Shown here one piece after another: positions 18,328 to 26,302 of a DNA stretch of 64,000 nt. Within the stretch, counting starts at the first letter, position 1. The number at the start of each line of letters is the position of its first letter. The notes under the pieces are model-generated. The model had not been told where the DNA came from, searched no databases, and saw only the letters and a program-made list of their open reading frames with translations. The DNA lies in assembly GCF_030284385.1 (NCBI RefSeq), contig NZ_CP127221.1, positions 1,240,001 to 1,304,000 of the forward strand, written 5' to 3'. The position numbers and the translations under genes are program-made. Source of the DNA: Altererythrobacter rubellus (GTDB lineage Bacteria; Pseudomonadota; Alphaproteobacteria; Sphingomonadales; Sphingomonadaceae).

Positions 18328-19079
18328 CGCGCCTCGTCCATCAGATTGCGCATGCGACGCACGGCAGGCTCCAATCCTAAAAACACCGCTTCGCCAATCA
18401 GGTAGTGGCCTATATTGAGTTCGGCCAATTGCGGGATGGCTGCAATGGGCTGGACATTCTCATAGGTCAGACCGTGGCCAGCGTGTGGCTCGATCCCGTT
18501 CTTTGCCGCGAGTGCCGACATATCTGAGATACGCTTCAGCTCCGCTGCAAGACGTTCATTGTCCCCATCCAGAAAAGCGTGCGCATATTCACCAGTGTGA
18601 AATTCGACGACGGGCGCGCCCAGCCGCAGTGCTGCGTCCAGTTGGCGTTCCTGCGCTTCGATGAACAAGCTTACTCGAATTCCTGCATCGGTAAGGCGCG
18701 TGACAATCGGTGCGAGCTGGTTGTCCATGCCGGCCGCATCCAGCCCGCCTTCAGTCGTACGCTCTTCGCGCTTTTCCGGGACAATGCAGGCGGCATGCGG
18801 TTTATGACGCAACGCAATTTCCAGCATTTCCTCGGTCGCAGCCATTTCCAGATTGAGTGGCAGGTCGGTTGCTGCCTGAATCCGTGCGATGTCGGCATCG
18901 CGGATGTGGCGGCGGTCTTCGCGCAGGTGAGCGGTAATGCCGTCACCCCCTACGCTGGCGACAATCTCTGCTGCGCGAACCGGGTCGGGGTGGTTGCCCC
19001 CGCGGGCATTGCGGATTGTCGCGACGTGATCAATGTTGACGCCCAGCCGCAACCGCTCAGGATTGTGAACATTGACCAT
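18324..19079 (-). CDS. pdxJ: Pyridoxine 5'-phosphate synthase
   Basis: TIM-barrel enzyme condensing 1-deoxy-D-xylulose 5-phosphate with 3-amino-2-oxopropyl phosphate to make pyridoxine 5'-phosphate (the DXP-dependent vitamin B6 route). The 251 residues show RLGVNIDHVATIRNARGG at the N-terminus (active-site His), CIVPEKREERTTEGGLD and IEPHAGHGLTYENVQP with conserved catalytic residues, and the phosphate-binding LNIGHYLIGEAVF. The ATG overlaps the pyrE stop by one base (TGATG-type). Second gene of the operon. Confidence 0.96.
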   Translation of the reverse strand: MVNVHNPERLRLGVNIDHVATIRNARGGNHPDPVRAAEIVASVGGDGITAHLREDRRHIRDADIARIQAATDLPLNLEMAATEEMLEIALRHKPHAACIVPEKREERTTEGGLDAAGMDNQLAPIVTRLTDAGIRVSLFIEAQERQLDAALRLGAPVVEFHTGEYAHAFLDGDNERLAAELKRISDMSALAAKNGIEPHAGHGLTYENVQPIAAIPQLAELNIGHYLIGEAVFLGLEPAVRRMRNLMDEAR

Positions 19080-19657
19080 CAGGCACGGCTACCCGGCTTC
19101 GTGATCGGCACGGCAGCTAGTTCGGCGGGAACTTCCTCGTCTGCATAGGTCGGGAAATTGAGTGCGACCAGCGGGAAGAACGGCACGCCAAGATCTGCTG
19201 TGCCGCCAGAGCGGTCGACCACAGACACTTCGGCTATGACCTCGCCGCCCTCTTCGCCGACGGCTGCAATCGCTTCGCGGCTGGAAAGGCCGGTGGTGAC
19301 GACATCTTCCACCATCAGGACCTTGGCCCCCGGCTTGATCGCGAATCCGCGCCGCAGATGGAATGTCCCTTCTGGCCGTTCGAGAAACATAGCGTCTTTC
19401 CCGAGCGCGCGGCCCATTTCGTGACCAATGATTAGTCCACCCATCGCTGGGGAGATTACCACATCAACGCTGGAACGAATCTCTCGCGGGAGGTTTTTTG
19501 CCATAGCAACCGCAATGCGCGATGCTCGGTCAGGATTCATGAGGACTCGTGCACATTGCAGATAATATGCGCTGTGCCGCCCGGACGAGAGCAGAAAGTG
19601 CCCTTCCAATAGCGCGCCGCAGCTACGGAATTCGGACAGCACTTCTTCTTCAGTCAT
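19079..19657 (-). CDS. pyrE: Orotate phosphoribosyltransferase
   Basis: Converts orotate plus PRPP to OMP in pyrimidine synthesis. It is 192 residues from ATG 19657 (MTEEEVLSEFRSCGALLEG); an earlier in-frame start would add nine residues without support. Features are HFLLSSGRHSAYYLQCARVL, the catalytic-loop region with FLERPEGTFHLRRGF, and the PRPP-binding motif VLMVEDVVTTGLSSREAI. First gene of a seven-gene leftward operon; its promoter shares the region at 19658-19869 with coxB. pyrC lies elsewhere in the window (44.5 kb). Confidence 0.95.
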   Translation of the reverse strand: MTEEEVLSEFRSCGALLEGHFLLSSGRHSAYYLQCARVLMNPDRASRIAVAMAKNLPREIRSSVDVVISPAMGGLIIGHEMGRALGKDAMFLERPEGTFHLRRGFAIKPGAKVLMVEDVVTTGLSSREAIAAVGEEGGEVIAEVSVVDRSGGTADLGVPFFPLVALNFPTYADEEVPAELAAVPITKPGSRA

Positions 19658-19750
19658 TCGTGAAACACCTACTAAAAAGATCAAATTGCGTCGGACTCAT
19701 CCCGACTTGCATAAATTTCTCCCTAGAAGCGCTTGAGGCGCTGGGCAAGC

Positions 19751-19764
19751 GCGCCTATAGGCGC
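19751..19764. promoter_or_regulatory. 14-bp perfect palindrome in the pyrE/coxB divergent region
   Basis: GCGCCTATAGGCGC is fully self-complementary and lies about midway between the divergent pyrE and coxB starts. A second, imperfect GCGC-rich dyad (GCGCTTGAGGCGC) lies just upstream. It may be an operator; the regulator is unknown. Confidence 0.35.
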
Positions 19765-19869
19765 ATCAATCTCGGGGGTAGTTCCGGGACTTTGGGTTGG
19801 CTAATGCGGTTTCTGTGATTAGAGGCCGCGCAGCTTATACATACGATTGAATCGGGAAACGTCACAAAG

Positions 19870-20817
19870 ATGGTTTTGGGTCAAACAGGCCGCTACGCCT
19901 ATTCACTTATCGTCACTGCCATGGTGGCCCTGATGCTATTGTTTGCATCGAGCGCTCATGCTCAGGTCGATGCAGCTCCTGCAGACGCAGCGGCAACAGA
20001 AACCACCGCCGGTTACACGCCAATGACACCAACCGAAGGCAAGGGAATGCCGGTTGACGGTCGGCTGAGCTTCCAGGACCAATTTACGCAGGACGGCCGC
20101 GACGCGCTGTGGATGCATGACGCAATCCTGATGCCGATCATTACAGTGATCAGTCTGTTTGTGCTTGGCCTGCTTATGTGGGTGATTGTTCGCTACAACC
20201 GCCGGGCGAACCCGGTTCCATCGAAAACAACGCACAACACTTTGATCGAAGTGATCTGGACTGTGGTGCCAGCGCTGATCCTGGTTGTAATCGCGGTTCC
20301 TTCGATCAATCTGTTGCTGAGCCAATACGAAACCCCGCCTGAAGAGGCGATCACAATCAAAGCGACCGGATACCAGTGGTATTGGGGTTATACCTATCCC
20401 GACAATGGTGGCTTTGAAGTCATTTCGAATATGCTTCCGCCGGAAGAAGCGCTGGATCGCGGTGAGCCCAATCAGCTTGCTGTCGACAACCGTATGGTTG
20501 TGCCAGCGAACACACCATTACGCCTCCAGACAACAGCAGTGGACGTGATCCACTCATTCGGTGTGGCATCGCTGTGGTTCAAGCTGGACGCGGTTCCGGG
20601 CCGTTTGAACGAGCGCCTGCTCACGATCGAAGAGCCAGGCGTCTATTACGGCCAGTGCTACGAACTTTGTGGTGCACGCCACGGCTTTATGCCGGTGGTG
20701 GTCGAAGCGCTTCCGCGCGAGGAGTGGGAAGCTTGGGTGCTTGAGCAAGGCGGCACTGTTGGCGAACCAGAAGTGGTTGAGGCCGAAGTGGAAGCTGAAG
20801 CAGCGCCTGCCGCATAA
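19870..20817 (+). CDS. coxB: Cytochrome c oxidase subunit II
   Basis: A 315-residue CuA-bearing subunit of the aa3-type oxidase that accepts electrons from cytochrome c. It has a signal peptide (SLIVTAMVALMLLFASSAHAQ), two membrane helices (about 85-110 and 130-155), the WYWGY motif (YQWYWGYTYPDNGG) and a periplasmic cupredoxin domain. The CuA ligands are in DVIHSFGVASLWFK and GQCYELCGARHGFM. An acidic Ala-rich tail (EVVEAEVEAEAEAAPAA-like) ends the protein. First of the cox operon; coxA follows after 32 bases. Confidence 0.97.
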   Translation: MVLGQTGRYAYSLIVTAMVALMLLFASSAHAQVDAAPADAAATETTAGYTPMTPTEGKGMPVDGRLSFQDQFTQDGRDALWMHDAILMPIITVISLFVLGLLMWVIVRYNRRANPVPSKTTHNTLIEVIWTVVPALILVVIAVPSINLLLSQYETPPEEAITIKATGYQWYWGYTYPDNGGFEVISNMLPPEEALDRGEPNQLAVDNRMVVPANTPLRLQTTAVDVIHSFGVASLWFKLDAVPGRLNERLLTIEEPGVYYGQCYELCGARHGFMPVVVEALPREEWEAWVLEQGGTVGEPEVVEAEVEAEAAPAA

Positions 20818-20849
20818 CGAATAGATTTAGAGCAGAGAGTATCTGAACG

Positions 20850-22556
20850 ATGGCAACTACCGCAGAAGGCATCACCGCTCCCCATACAGATCATGGGCAT
20901 GATGCGGACCACAAGCCGGGCTTTTTCGCCCGCTGGTTCATGTCGACCAACCACAAGGATATCGGCACACTCTACCTGATCTTCGCAATTTGTGCGGGCA
21001 TCATCGGTGGTGCGATTTCCGGCATCATGCGGATGGAACTGGCAGAGCCGGGCATCCAGCATCTGGGCATGTGGGTTGATATGCTGGGTGGTGACGGCAC
21101 CTCGATGGATGCGAACTACCACATGTGGAACGTGTTCATCACTGCGCACGGCCTGATCATGGTCTTTTTCATGGTCATGCCGGCGATGATCGGTGGCTTC
21201 GGTAACTGGTTCGTTCCACTGATGATCGGCGCGCCAGACATGGCTTTCCCGCGCATGAACAATATCAGCTTCTGGCTGACCGTTGTCGGTTTCTTCAGCC
21301 TGCTGTTCTCCATGTTCGTCCCGGGCGGTACCGGAATGGGCGCTGGCGTGGGCTGGACAGTCTATGCACCACTTTCGACGACGGGTTCGCAAGGGCCGGC
21401 AGTAGATTTCGCGATCTTCTCGCTCCACTTGGCGGGCGCTGGCTCGATCCTGGGGGCAACCAACTTCATCACGACCATCTTCAATATGCGTGCGCCGGGT
21501 ATGACCCTGCATAAAATGCCGCTGTTTGTATGGTCAGTACTTGTCACGGCATTCCTGCTGCTGCTCGCACTTCCTGTGCTGGCGGCTGCGATTACGATGC
21601 TGCTGACAGACCGCAACTTCGGCACGACATTCTTTGATCCGGCCGGCGGTGGTGACCCTATCCTTTACCAGCACCTGTTCTGGTTCTTCGGTCACCCTGA
21701 AGTCTACATCATGATCCTGCCGGGCTTTGGTATGATCTCGCAGATCGTTGCTACCTTCAGCCGCAAGCCCGTTTTCGGCTATCTCGGCATGGCGTATGCA
21801 ATGGTTGCGATTGGCGTGGTTGGCTTCATTGTTTGGGCGCACCACATGTATACCGTTGGCCTCGACGTGAACACGAAGATGTACTTCACAGCAGCGACCA
21901 TGGTTATCGCGGTCCCGACCGGTGTGAAAATCTTCAGCTGGGTCGCCACGATGTGGGGCGGCAGCCTTGAGTTCAAATCGCCGATGGTTTGGGCGATGGG
22001 CTTCATCTTCCTGTTTACCGTCGGCGGTGTAACCGGCGTTGTTCTCGCCAATGGCGGGATCGACGACAACCTGCATGACACATATTACGTTGTGGCCCAC
22101 TTCCACTACGTGCTGTCGATGGGTGCGGTATTCTCGCTCTTCGCGGGCTTCTACTACTGGTTCCCGAAGATGAGCGGCCGCATGCATTCAGAGCTGCTGA
22201 GCCACCTTCACTTCTGGGGCTTCTTCATCGGTGTGAACGTGATTTTCTTCCCGCAGCATTTCCTGGGCATGCAGGGGATGGCGCGTCGCTATCCTGACTT
22301 CACCGCTGCTTACAGTTACTGGAATGAAATCTCGTCCTACGGCTACTGGATTATGGCCGGTTCGATGTTGCTGTTCTTTGCCAACCTTGCCTATGCATTC
22401 CTTGCCGGCAAGAAAGCAGAAACAAACCCATGGGGCGAAGGTGCAACTACGCTTGAGTGGACGCTTTCGAGCCCACCGCCGTTCCACCAGTTCGAAACGC
22501 TGCCAGTGATCGAGGATTACCACGATTACCACGATCACCGTCCCGCAGGGGCTTAA
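20850..22556 (+). CDS. coxA: Cytochrome c oxidase subunit I (aa3 type)
   Basis: Catalytic heme-copper subunit of 568 residues and 12 membrane helices. Ligands seen: a heme a His in [16 protein letters not shown]; the CuB His and cross-linked Tyr in [16 protein letters not shown]; the His pair in WAHHMYTVG; and the heme a3/a His pair in [12 protein letters not shown]. The Glu in GHPEVY marks type A1 with a D-channel. [10 protein letters not shown] holds the K-channel Lys. The His-rich C-terminus ([15 protein letters not shown]) is unusual and could bind metal, but is not an active-site element. It is followed by a 118-base gap, then ctaB. Confidence 0.98.
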   Translation: MATTAEGITAPHTDHGHDADHKPGFFARWFMSTNHKDIGTLYLIFAICAGIIGGAISGIMRMELAEPGIQHLGMWVDMLGGDGTSMDANYHMWNVFITAHGLIMVFFMVMPAMIGGFGNWFVPLMIGAPDMAFPRMNNISFWLTVVGFFSLLFSMFVPGGTGMGAGVGWTVYAPLSTTGSQGPAVDFAIFSLHLAGAGSILGATNFITTIFNMRAPGMTLHKMPLFVWSVLVTAFLLLLALPVLAAAITMLLTDRNFGTTFFDPAGGGDPILYQHLFWFFGHPEVYIMILPGFGMISQIVATFSRKPVFGYLGMAYAMVAIGVVGFIVWAHHMYTVGLDVNTKMYFTAATMVIAVPTGVKIFSWVATMWGGSLEFKSPMVWAMGFIFLFTVGGVTGVVLANGGIDDNLHDTYYVVAHFHYVLSMGAVFSLFAGFYYWFPKMSGRMHSELLSHLHFWGFFIGVNVIFFPQHFLGMQGMARRYPDFTAAYSYWNEISSYGYWIMAGSMLLFFANLAYAFLAGKKAETNPWGEGATTLEWTLSSPPPFHQFETLPVIEDYHDYHDHRPAGA

Positions 22557-22597
22557 ATTGCTGCGGCGTTAGATCGAGCGATTGCAGACAAGGGGGA

Positions 22598-22621
22598 GGG
22601 GCGTGCTGAGAAGTGCGCCCC
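22598..22621 (+). other. Short inverted repeat in the coxA-ctaB gap
   Basis: GGGGCG and CGCCCC flank a 12-base loop between coxA and ctaB. There is no T-run, so read-through into the assembly genes is expected. It may lower expression of ctaB relative to coxBA by mRNA processing, which is inference. Confidence 0.25.
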
Positions 22622-22674
22622 GCCTCGCAAAAGAAGCGCACAACAGGCGCATATATTGAACGAGTAGACAGGTA

Positions 22675-23592
22675 ATGACTGCGACGACCGCTACAGCAAT
22701 GCCGGCCGATTGGCGCGATTTCTTCGCGCTAACCAAGCCGCGCGTGATGTCGCTGGTGATCTTCACCGGAATTTGCGGCTTGCTGGCCGCGCCGGGCAGC
22801 ATTCATCCTGTGATCGGCTTCACCGCGATCCTGTGCATTGCCATGGCCGCAGGCGGTTCAGCGGTGCTAAACCAGTGGTGGGAAGCAGAGATCGATGCCG
22901 GCATGAAACGGACGGCCAACCGTCCGCTTCCCGCAGGTCGTATGCGCCCCGATGATGCGCGCGACTTCGGCATTATGCTATCTGCGGCCTCGCTGGTCAT
23001 CATGGGTGTTGCGGTAGGATGGCTCGCAGCTGCGATCCTTGCGGTTGCAATTGTCTATTATGCAGCAATCTACACCATGTGGCTGAAGCCTCGCACGCCG
23101 CAGAATATCGTGATTGGCGGCGGTGCCGGAGCGTTCCCGCCGATGATAGGCTGGGTTGCTGTGACCGGCGAGGTTACCGCCATGCCGATCCTGCTGTTTG
23201 CGATTATCTTCTTCTGGACCCCGCCGCATTTCTGGGCGCTCGCTCTGTTTGTGAAGTCGGACTACGCCAAGGTCGGTATTCCGATGCTGCCCGTGGTTGC
23301 CGGAGAGAAAGCGACGCGCCGGCAGATTCTGGCTTATTCAATTCTGCTGGTGCCGGTGGCGATCGCCCCGTGGTTAATTGGCGGGACCGGCGCGATTTAC
23401 GGATTTACAGCGCTTGCGCTCACTCTGGCGTTTCTGGGCATGTCGCTGCCGGTGGCATTCCGTACCTCTGTAGAGGGCGACACAATGAAGCCGGAGAAAA
23501 GCCTGTTTGCCTACAGCATCCTGTACCTGTTCGCGCTGTTCGCAGCGCTGGTAGTTGATGCTCTGGCGCGTGGGCAAGGGTGGATAATCTGA
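22675..23592 (+). CDS. ctaB: Protoheme IX farnesyltransferase (heme O synthase)
   Basis: UbiA-superfamily membrane prenyltransferase (305 residues) converting heme b to heme O, precursor of heme A for CoxA. The first Asp-rich motif is in [20 protein letters not shown], with [30 protein letters not shown] following, both typical of CtaB/CyoE. About nine membrane helices are evident. The start follows a short leader TATATTGAACGAG with weak SD. The stop TGA shares a base with the next ATG (TGATG), coupling the small CoxF-like gene. The oxidase therefore gets its heme modification gene in the same operon. Confidence 0.96.
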   Translation: MTATTATAMPADWRDFFALTKPRVMSLVIFTGICGLLAAPGSIHPVIGFTAILCIAMAAGGSAVLNQWWEAEIDAGMKRTANRPLPAGRMRPDDARDFGIMLSAASLVIMGVAVGWLAAAILAVAIVYYAAIYTMWLKPRTPQNIVIGGGAGAFPPMIGWVAVTGEVTAMPILLFAIIFFWTPPHFWALALFVKSDYAKVGIPMLPVVAGEKATRRQILAYSILLVPVAIAPWLIGGTGAIYGFTALALTLAFLGMSLPVAFRTSVEGDTMKPEKSLFAYSILYLFALFAALVVDALARGQGWII

Positions 23593-23720
23593 TGACGCCT
23601 GAAGAAGAATCCGAAATCAAGCGCCGTCAGAAAAGCCGCAATCTCGTGCTCGGCGGATTGTTGCTGTTCATGGTTGTGTTGTTCTATTTCATCACCATCG
23701 TTCGTATCGGAGGCCAGTAA
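23592..23720 (+). CDS. Small CoxF-like cytochrome oxidase assembly membrane peptide
   Basis: A 42-residue peptide: a charged N-terminus (TPEEESEIKRRQKSRN) followed by one membrane helix (LVLGGLLLFMVVLFYFITIV) and a short RIGGQ tail. It overlaps the ctaB stop by one base and ends one base before the ctaG GTG. Peptides of this size and layout between ctaB and ctaG are found in many alphaproteobacterial cox operons and are named CoxF by position. It is too short for a firm homology claim; the assembly role is inferred from place. Confidence 0.8.
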   Translation: MTPEEESEIKRRQKSRNLVLGGLLLFMVVLFYFITIVRIGGQ

Positions 23721-23721
23721 A

Positions 23722-24312
23722 GTGACCGCTGTTGCTGCAACATCGCTTGAGCAGAAGAACCTAAAGACCGGCATTTACGCATTCATGGGCGCGCTCGCGA
23801 TGCTGGGTTTGGGCTACGCAGCGGTGCCTTTGTACGACCTGTTCTGCCGCGTGACCGGTTTTGGCGGTACGACGCAGGTGGCGAGTGAGTCTGAGGCGGC
23901 CAATGCGGAGCGTATTGGCCTTGCTGCCGGCAAAACGATGTCGATCCGATTCGATGCATCAACCGCGCGTGATGTGCCGTGGACATTTCGACCAACGCAA
24001 CCGACTGACACAGTTCAAATCGGCGTGCGCGACATGGCGATCTATACCGCCAAGAACAACTCAAACGTTCCGATCACCGGTACAGCGACTTTCAATGTCG
24101 AACCGGAACATGCGGGCGCTTACTTTAACAAGATTCAATGCTTCTGCTTCACCGAGCAGACTTTGCAGCCGGGGCAGGAAGTGAGCATGCCGGTGCTGTA
24201 TTTTGTCGATCCGGCGATGCTGGAAGACGAAGCAATGGAGGGGGTGGAGCAGATCACCTTGAGCTACACCTTCCACAAGTCACTCAATACTAACAGCGAA
24301 CCAAGTTCGTAA
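23722..24312 (+). CDS. ctaG: Cytochrome c oxidase assembly protein CtaG (Cox11 family)
   Basis: Periplasmic copper chaperone anchored by one N-terminal helix, delivering Cu to CuB of CoxA. GTG at 23722 was chosen because it directly follows the CoxF-like stop and gives the usual N-terminus; the protein is 196 residues. Features: membrane segment TGIYAFMGALAMLGLGYAAV, PLYDLFCRVTGFGGTTQVA with a conserved Cys, and the Cu-binding KIQCFCFTEQTL (CxC). The C-terminal VEQITLSYTFHKS is conserved. It is distinct from the unrelated caa3-type CtaG of firmicutes. Confidence 0.95.
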   Translation: MTAVAATSLEQKNLKTGIYAFMGALAMLGLGYAAVPLYDLFCRVTGFGGTTQVASESEAANAERIGLAAGKTMSIRFDASTARDVPWTFRPTQPTDTVQIGVRDMAIYTAKNNSNVPITGTATFNVEPEHAGAYFNKIQCFCFTEQTLQPGQEVSMPVLYFVDPAMLEDEAMEGVEQITLSYTFHKSLNTNSEPSS

Positions 24313-24320
24313 CACTCTGG

Positions 24321-24351
24321 ACCCGTCCCGCGAGGGCATCTAAGGACGGGT
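24321..24351 (+). other. Stem-loop between ctaG and coxC
   Basis: ACCCGTCC and GGACGGGT form a perfect 8-bp stem with a 15-base loop directly after the ctaG stop. The following bases (TGAATCT) are not a T-run. It may be a processing or partial termination signal that sets coxC apart from the assembly genes. Confidence 0.4.
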
Positions 24352-24388
24352 TGAATCTAAGATACGGGCCAAAAGACGGGAACTTTCC

Positions 24389-25261
24389 ATGGCTGGAACA
24401 AAGAACCACGACTATCACATCCTCGAGCCAGACATCTGGCCGCTGATCGGTGCGTTTGCTGCGCTGACATTCACCACTGGCATGGTTTTCTTCATGCATG
24501 AGATGAACGGCTGGCAGATCATCCTCGGTCTCGGCATCGCGGGGCTGATCGCGACTTTCTTCAGCTGGTTCAGCAATGTTGTTAAGGAAGCCGAAGGCGG
24601 CGATCACACACCGGTTGTGCAGCTGCACATGCGCTATGGCATGATCTTGTTCATCGCATCCGAAGTGATGTTCTTTGTCGGCTGGTTCTGGGCGTTTTTC
24701 GATTTCGCTCTGTTCCCGGACGCACTGCAAGTCACTGCGGCGGGCACTGCTGAGCAAGCAACCGAGAATCTGTTCGTCACGCAGGGCGTAACGGATGGCA
24801 CGCTCGTGCCTGCTGGGATGGAAGTGCTCAACGCATTCCAGCTTCCCCTTTTGAACACCCTCATCCTGTTGTGTTCGGGCACTACGGTTACCTGGGCGCA
24901 CCATGCGTTGATCCACGGTGATCGCGATGGTTTGAAGCAGGGCCTTTGGGCGACGATCGCCCTGGGTGCAGTCTTCACCGCTATTCAGGCGTATGAGTAT
25001 TCGATCGCTCCGTTCAACTTCGGTCAGAACACCTACAGCTCGGCCTTCTTCATGGCGACCGGTTTCCACGGTTTCCACGTTCTGGTTGGCACGATCTTCC
25101 TGATCGTCTGTTTGGTGCGCGCCTATGCGGGTCACTTCACCCCGCGTCAGCATTTCGGCTTCGAAGCGGCAGCATGGTACTGGCACTTCGTTGACGTAGT
25201 GTGGCTGTTCTTGTTTGTAGCCATCTACATCTGGGGTGGTTGGGGCGCGCCGGTTCACTAA
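24389..25261 (+). CDS. coxC: Cytochrome c oxidase subunit III
   Basis: A 290-residue membrane subunit with seven helices that stabilises CoxA and proton uptake. The N-terminus NHDYHILEPDIWPLIGAF and TGMVFFMHEMNG are typical. FIASEVMFFVGWFWAFFDFAL, TLILLCSGTTVTWAHHALI and AAWYWHFVDVVWLFLFVAIYIWG match the family's conserved helices, with Glu in ASEVMFF. It has its own leader after the ctaG hairpin. The stop shares a base with the DUF983 start (TAATG). Confidence 0.97.
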   Translation: MAGTKNHDYHILEPDIWPLIGAFAALTFTTGMVFFMHEMNGWQIILGLGIAGLIATFFSWFSNVVKEAEGGDHTPVVQLHMRYGMILFIASEVMFFVGWFWAFFDFALFPDALQVTAAGTAEQATENLFVTQGVTDGTLVPAGMEVLNAFQLPLLNTLILLCSGTTVTWAHHALIHGDRDGLKQGLWATIALGAVFTAIQAYEYSIAPFNFGQNTYSSAFFMATGFHGFHVLVGTIFLIVCLVRAYAGHFTPRQHFGFEAAAWYWHFVDVVWLFLFVAIYIWGGWGAPVH

Positions 25262-25650
25262 TGGCGAAGAGCGTAAGCTCTGAAGAAATGAAGGGGCTGC
25301 CGGGGGTAACTCAGGCAGCCCTTTTCGGTTTGTGCCCCCGCTGTCATAAGCGCACGTTGTTCGACACGCCTGCAAGCGTTGCCTATCGCTGCAAAGCTTG
25401 CGGGCTGGAGTTCGGCCAATTCGAGCGGGGTAGCCGCGCGGCAAGCATTGTGACATTTGCGGTTGCGGCGATGCTGATGGGCGCAGTGCTGCTAATCGAC
25501 GAGTGGTTGCGCTTTCCAATGTGGCTGATGGGGCTGATTGTGGTTCCGATGACCATTGCAACCACTTTAGCCGCGCTGCGTTTCTTCAAGACAGTGCTGC
25601 TGATGGCACGCTATCAGCGCAGCCTGGAAACGAAAGACATGGATCAATGA
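25261..25650 (+). CDS. DUF983 family membrane protein
   Basis: A 129-residue protein with an N-terminal zinc-ribbon-like domain (GLCPRCHKRTLFD and YRCKACGLEFGQFERG; two CxxC pairs), then two membrane helices (ASIVTFAVAAMLMGAVLLI, MWLMGLIVVPMTIATTLAAL). DUF983 genes are regularly found in alphaproteobacterial cox operons between coxC and surf1. The function is unproven; a role in oxidase assembly or metal handling is inferred from position and the Cys pairs. It overlaps coxC by one base and surf1 by four. Confidence 0.88.
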   Translation: MAKSVSSEEMKGLPGVTQAALFGLCPRCHKRTLFDTPASVAYRCKACGLEFGQFERGSRAASIVTFAVAAMLMGAVLLIDEWLRFPMWLMGLIVVPMTIATTLAALRFFKTVLLMARYQRSLETKDMDQ

Positions 25651-26243
25651 ACCTCCGCCAGCTTCCGATTGTTCCGACTATCATTGTGTTCGTGGCCGCA
25701 AGCATCATGGTGTGGCTTGGGTTCTGGCAATGGGGTAAAATCGGGGAGCAGGAAGCGCGCCTGCAACAATATGAAGCAAACGCAGGCAATCCCGAATTGG
25801 TGCCGTTTCCGCTGACCGCTGAAGAGGTGGATCGCTATGCCTATCGACGATCTTCTATCTTGTGCGTGGAGATTGTGGGTGAACCAAGGGTTGTTGCAGG
25901 CCGAAACGCCAATGATCAGTCGGGGTATGTGCAGGTCGCAACGTGCAGGCTTGGCAACGGTGGACAGGCAGATGTCCAGTTGGGCTGGGCGAGGGGACCA
26001 TCTGCTGTCAGCTGGGAAGGTGGCGAGGTAACCGGCTCTATAGAACCCCTGCGGACTGGTTTTGCAAAGCTTGTTGCTGACCCGCCGGTTGAAGGTCTTT
26101 CTGCAAGCGCTCCGCCAAAGAAGAAAGTCATCGACCACATGGCTTATGCGGGACAGTGGTTCTTCTTCGCGCTGACGGCGCTGGTAATCTACTTCCTTGC
26201 AATCCGCAGCAAGTTGGCTGGGCGTCGGGAAGGTGGGGATTGA
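25647..26243 (+). CDS. SURF1 family cytochrome oxidase assembly protein
   Basis: A 198-residue SURF1/Shy1 homologue that helps insert heme A into CoxA. It has the two-helix hairpin topology: an N-terminal helix (IVPTIIVFVAASIMVWLGFWQWG), a periplasmic domain, and a C-terminal helix (AGQWFFFALTALVIYFLAIRSK). The family signature at the second helix reads HMAYAGQWFFFALTAL, matching the usual xYxxQWFxF. WLGFWQWGKIGEQEARLQQYE is the conserved N-terminal motif. The periplasmic part is on the short side. ATGA overlap with DUF983 gives the start. Confidence 0.9.
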   Translation: MNLRQLPIVPTIIVFVAASIMVWLGFWQWGKIGEQEARLQQYEANAGNPELVPFPLTAEEVDRYAYRRSSILCVEIVGEPRVVAGRNANDQSGYVQVATCRLGNGGQADVQLGWARGPSAVSWEGGEVTGSIEPLRTGFAKLVADPPVEGLSASAPPKKKVIDHMAYAGQWFFFALTALVIYFLAIRSKLAGRREGGD

Positions 26244-26248
26244 CGAGC

Positions 26249-26300
26249 ATGAAGCGTCTCTTTCTTGCCCTTGGGGCCGCCCGCGTCTAACCGCCCCAAG
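26249..26300 (+). promoter_or_regulatory. Possible thrC leader: 13-codon reading frame and 8-bp hairpin
   Basis: A short frame (MKRLFLALGAARV, 26249-26290) begins just after surf1. Overlapping it, CTTGGGGC (26270-26277) and GCCCCAAG (26293-26300) form a perfect 8-bp hairpin whose 3' arm ends 2 bases before the thrC ATG and covers the ribosome-binding region. Ribosomes on the short frame would disrupt the stem. The peptide has no Thr or Ile, so classical attenuation is not indicated. Confidence 0.35.
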
Positions 26301-26302
26301 TA

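Noticed and set aside
20658-22187. Two minus-strand frames opposite coxB/coxA
   Set aside because: They are compositional mirrors of hydrophobic codons in certain cytochrome oxidase genes and have no plausible start region.
24290-25561. 423-codon frame on the minus strand opposite coxC
   Set aside because: coxC on the plus strand is certain by motifs. The reverse product is low-complexity and Glu/Arg/His-rich, a mirror of membrane-protein codons.
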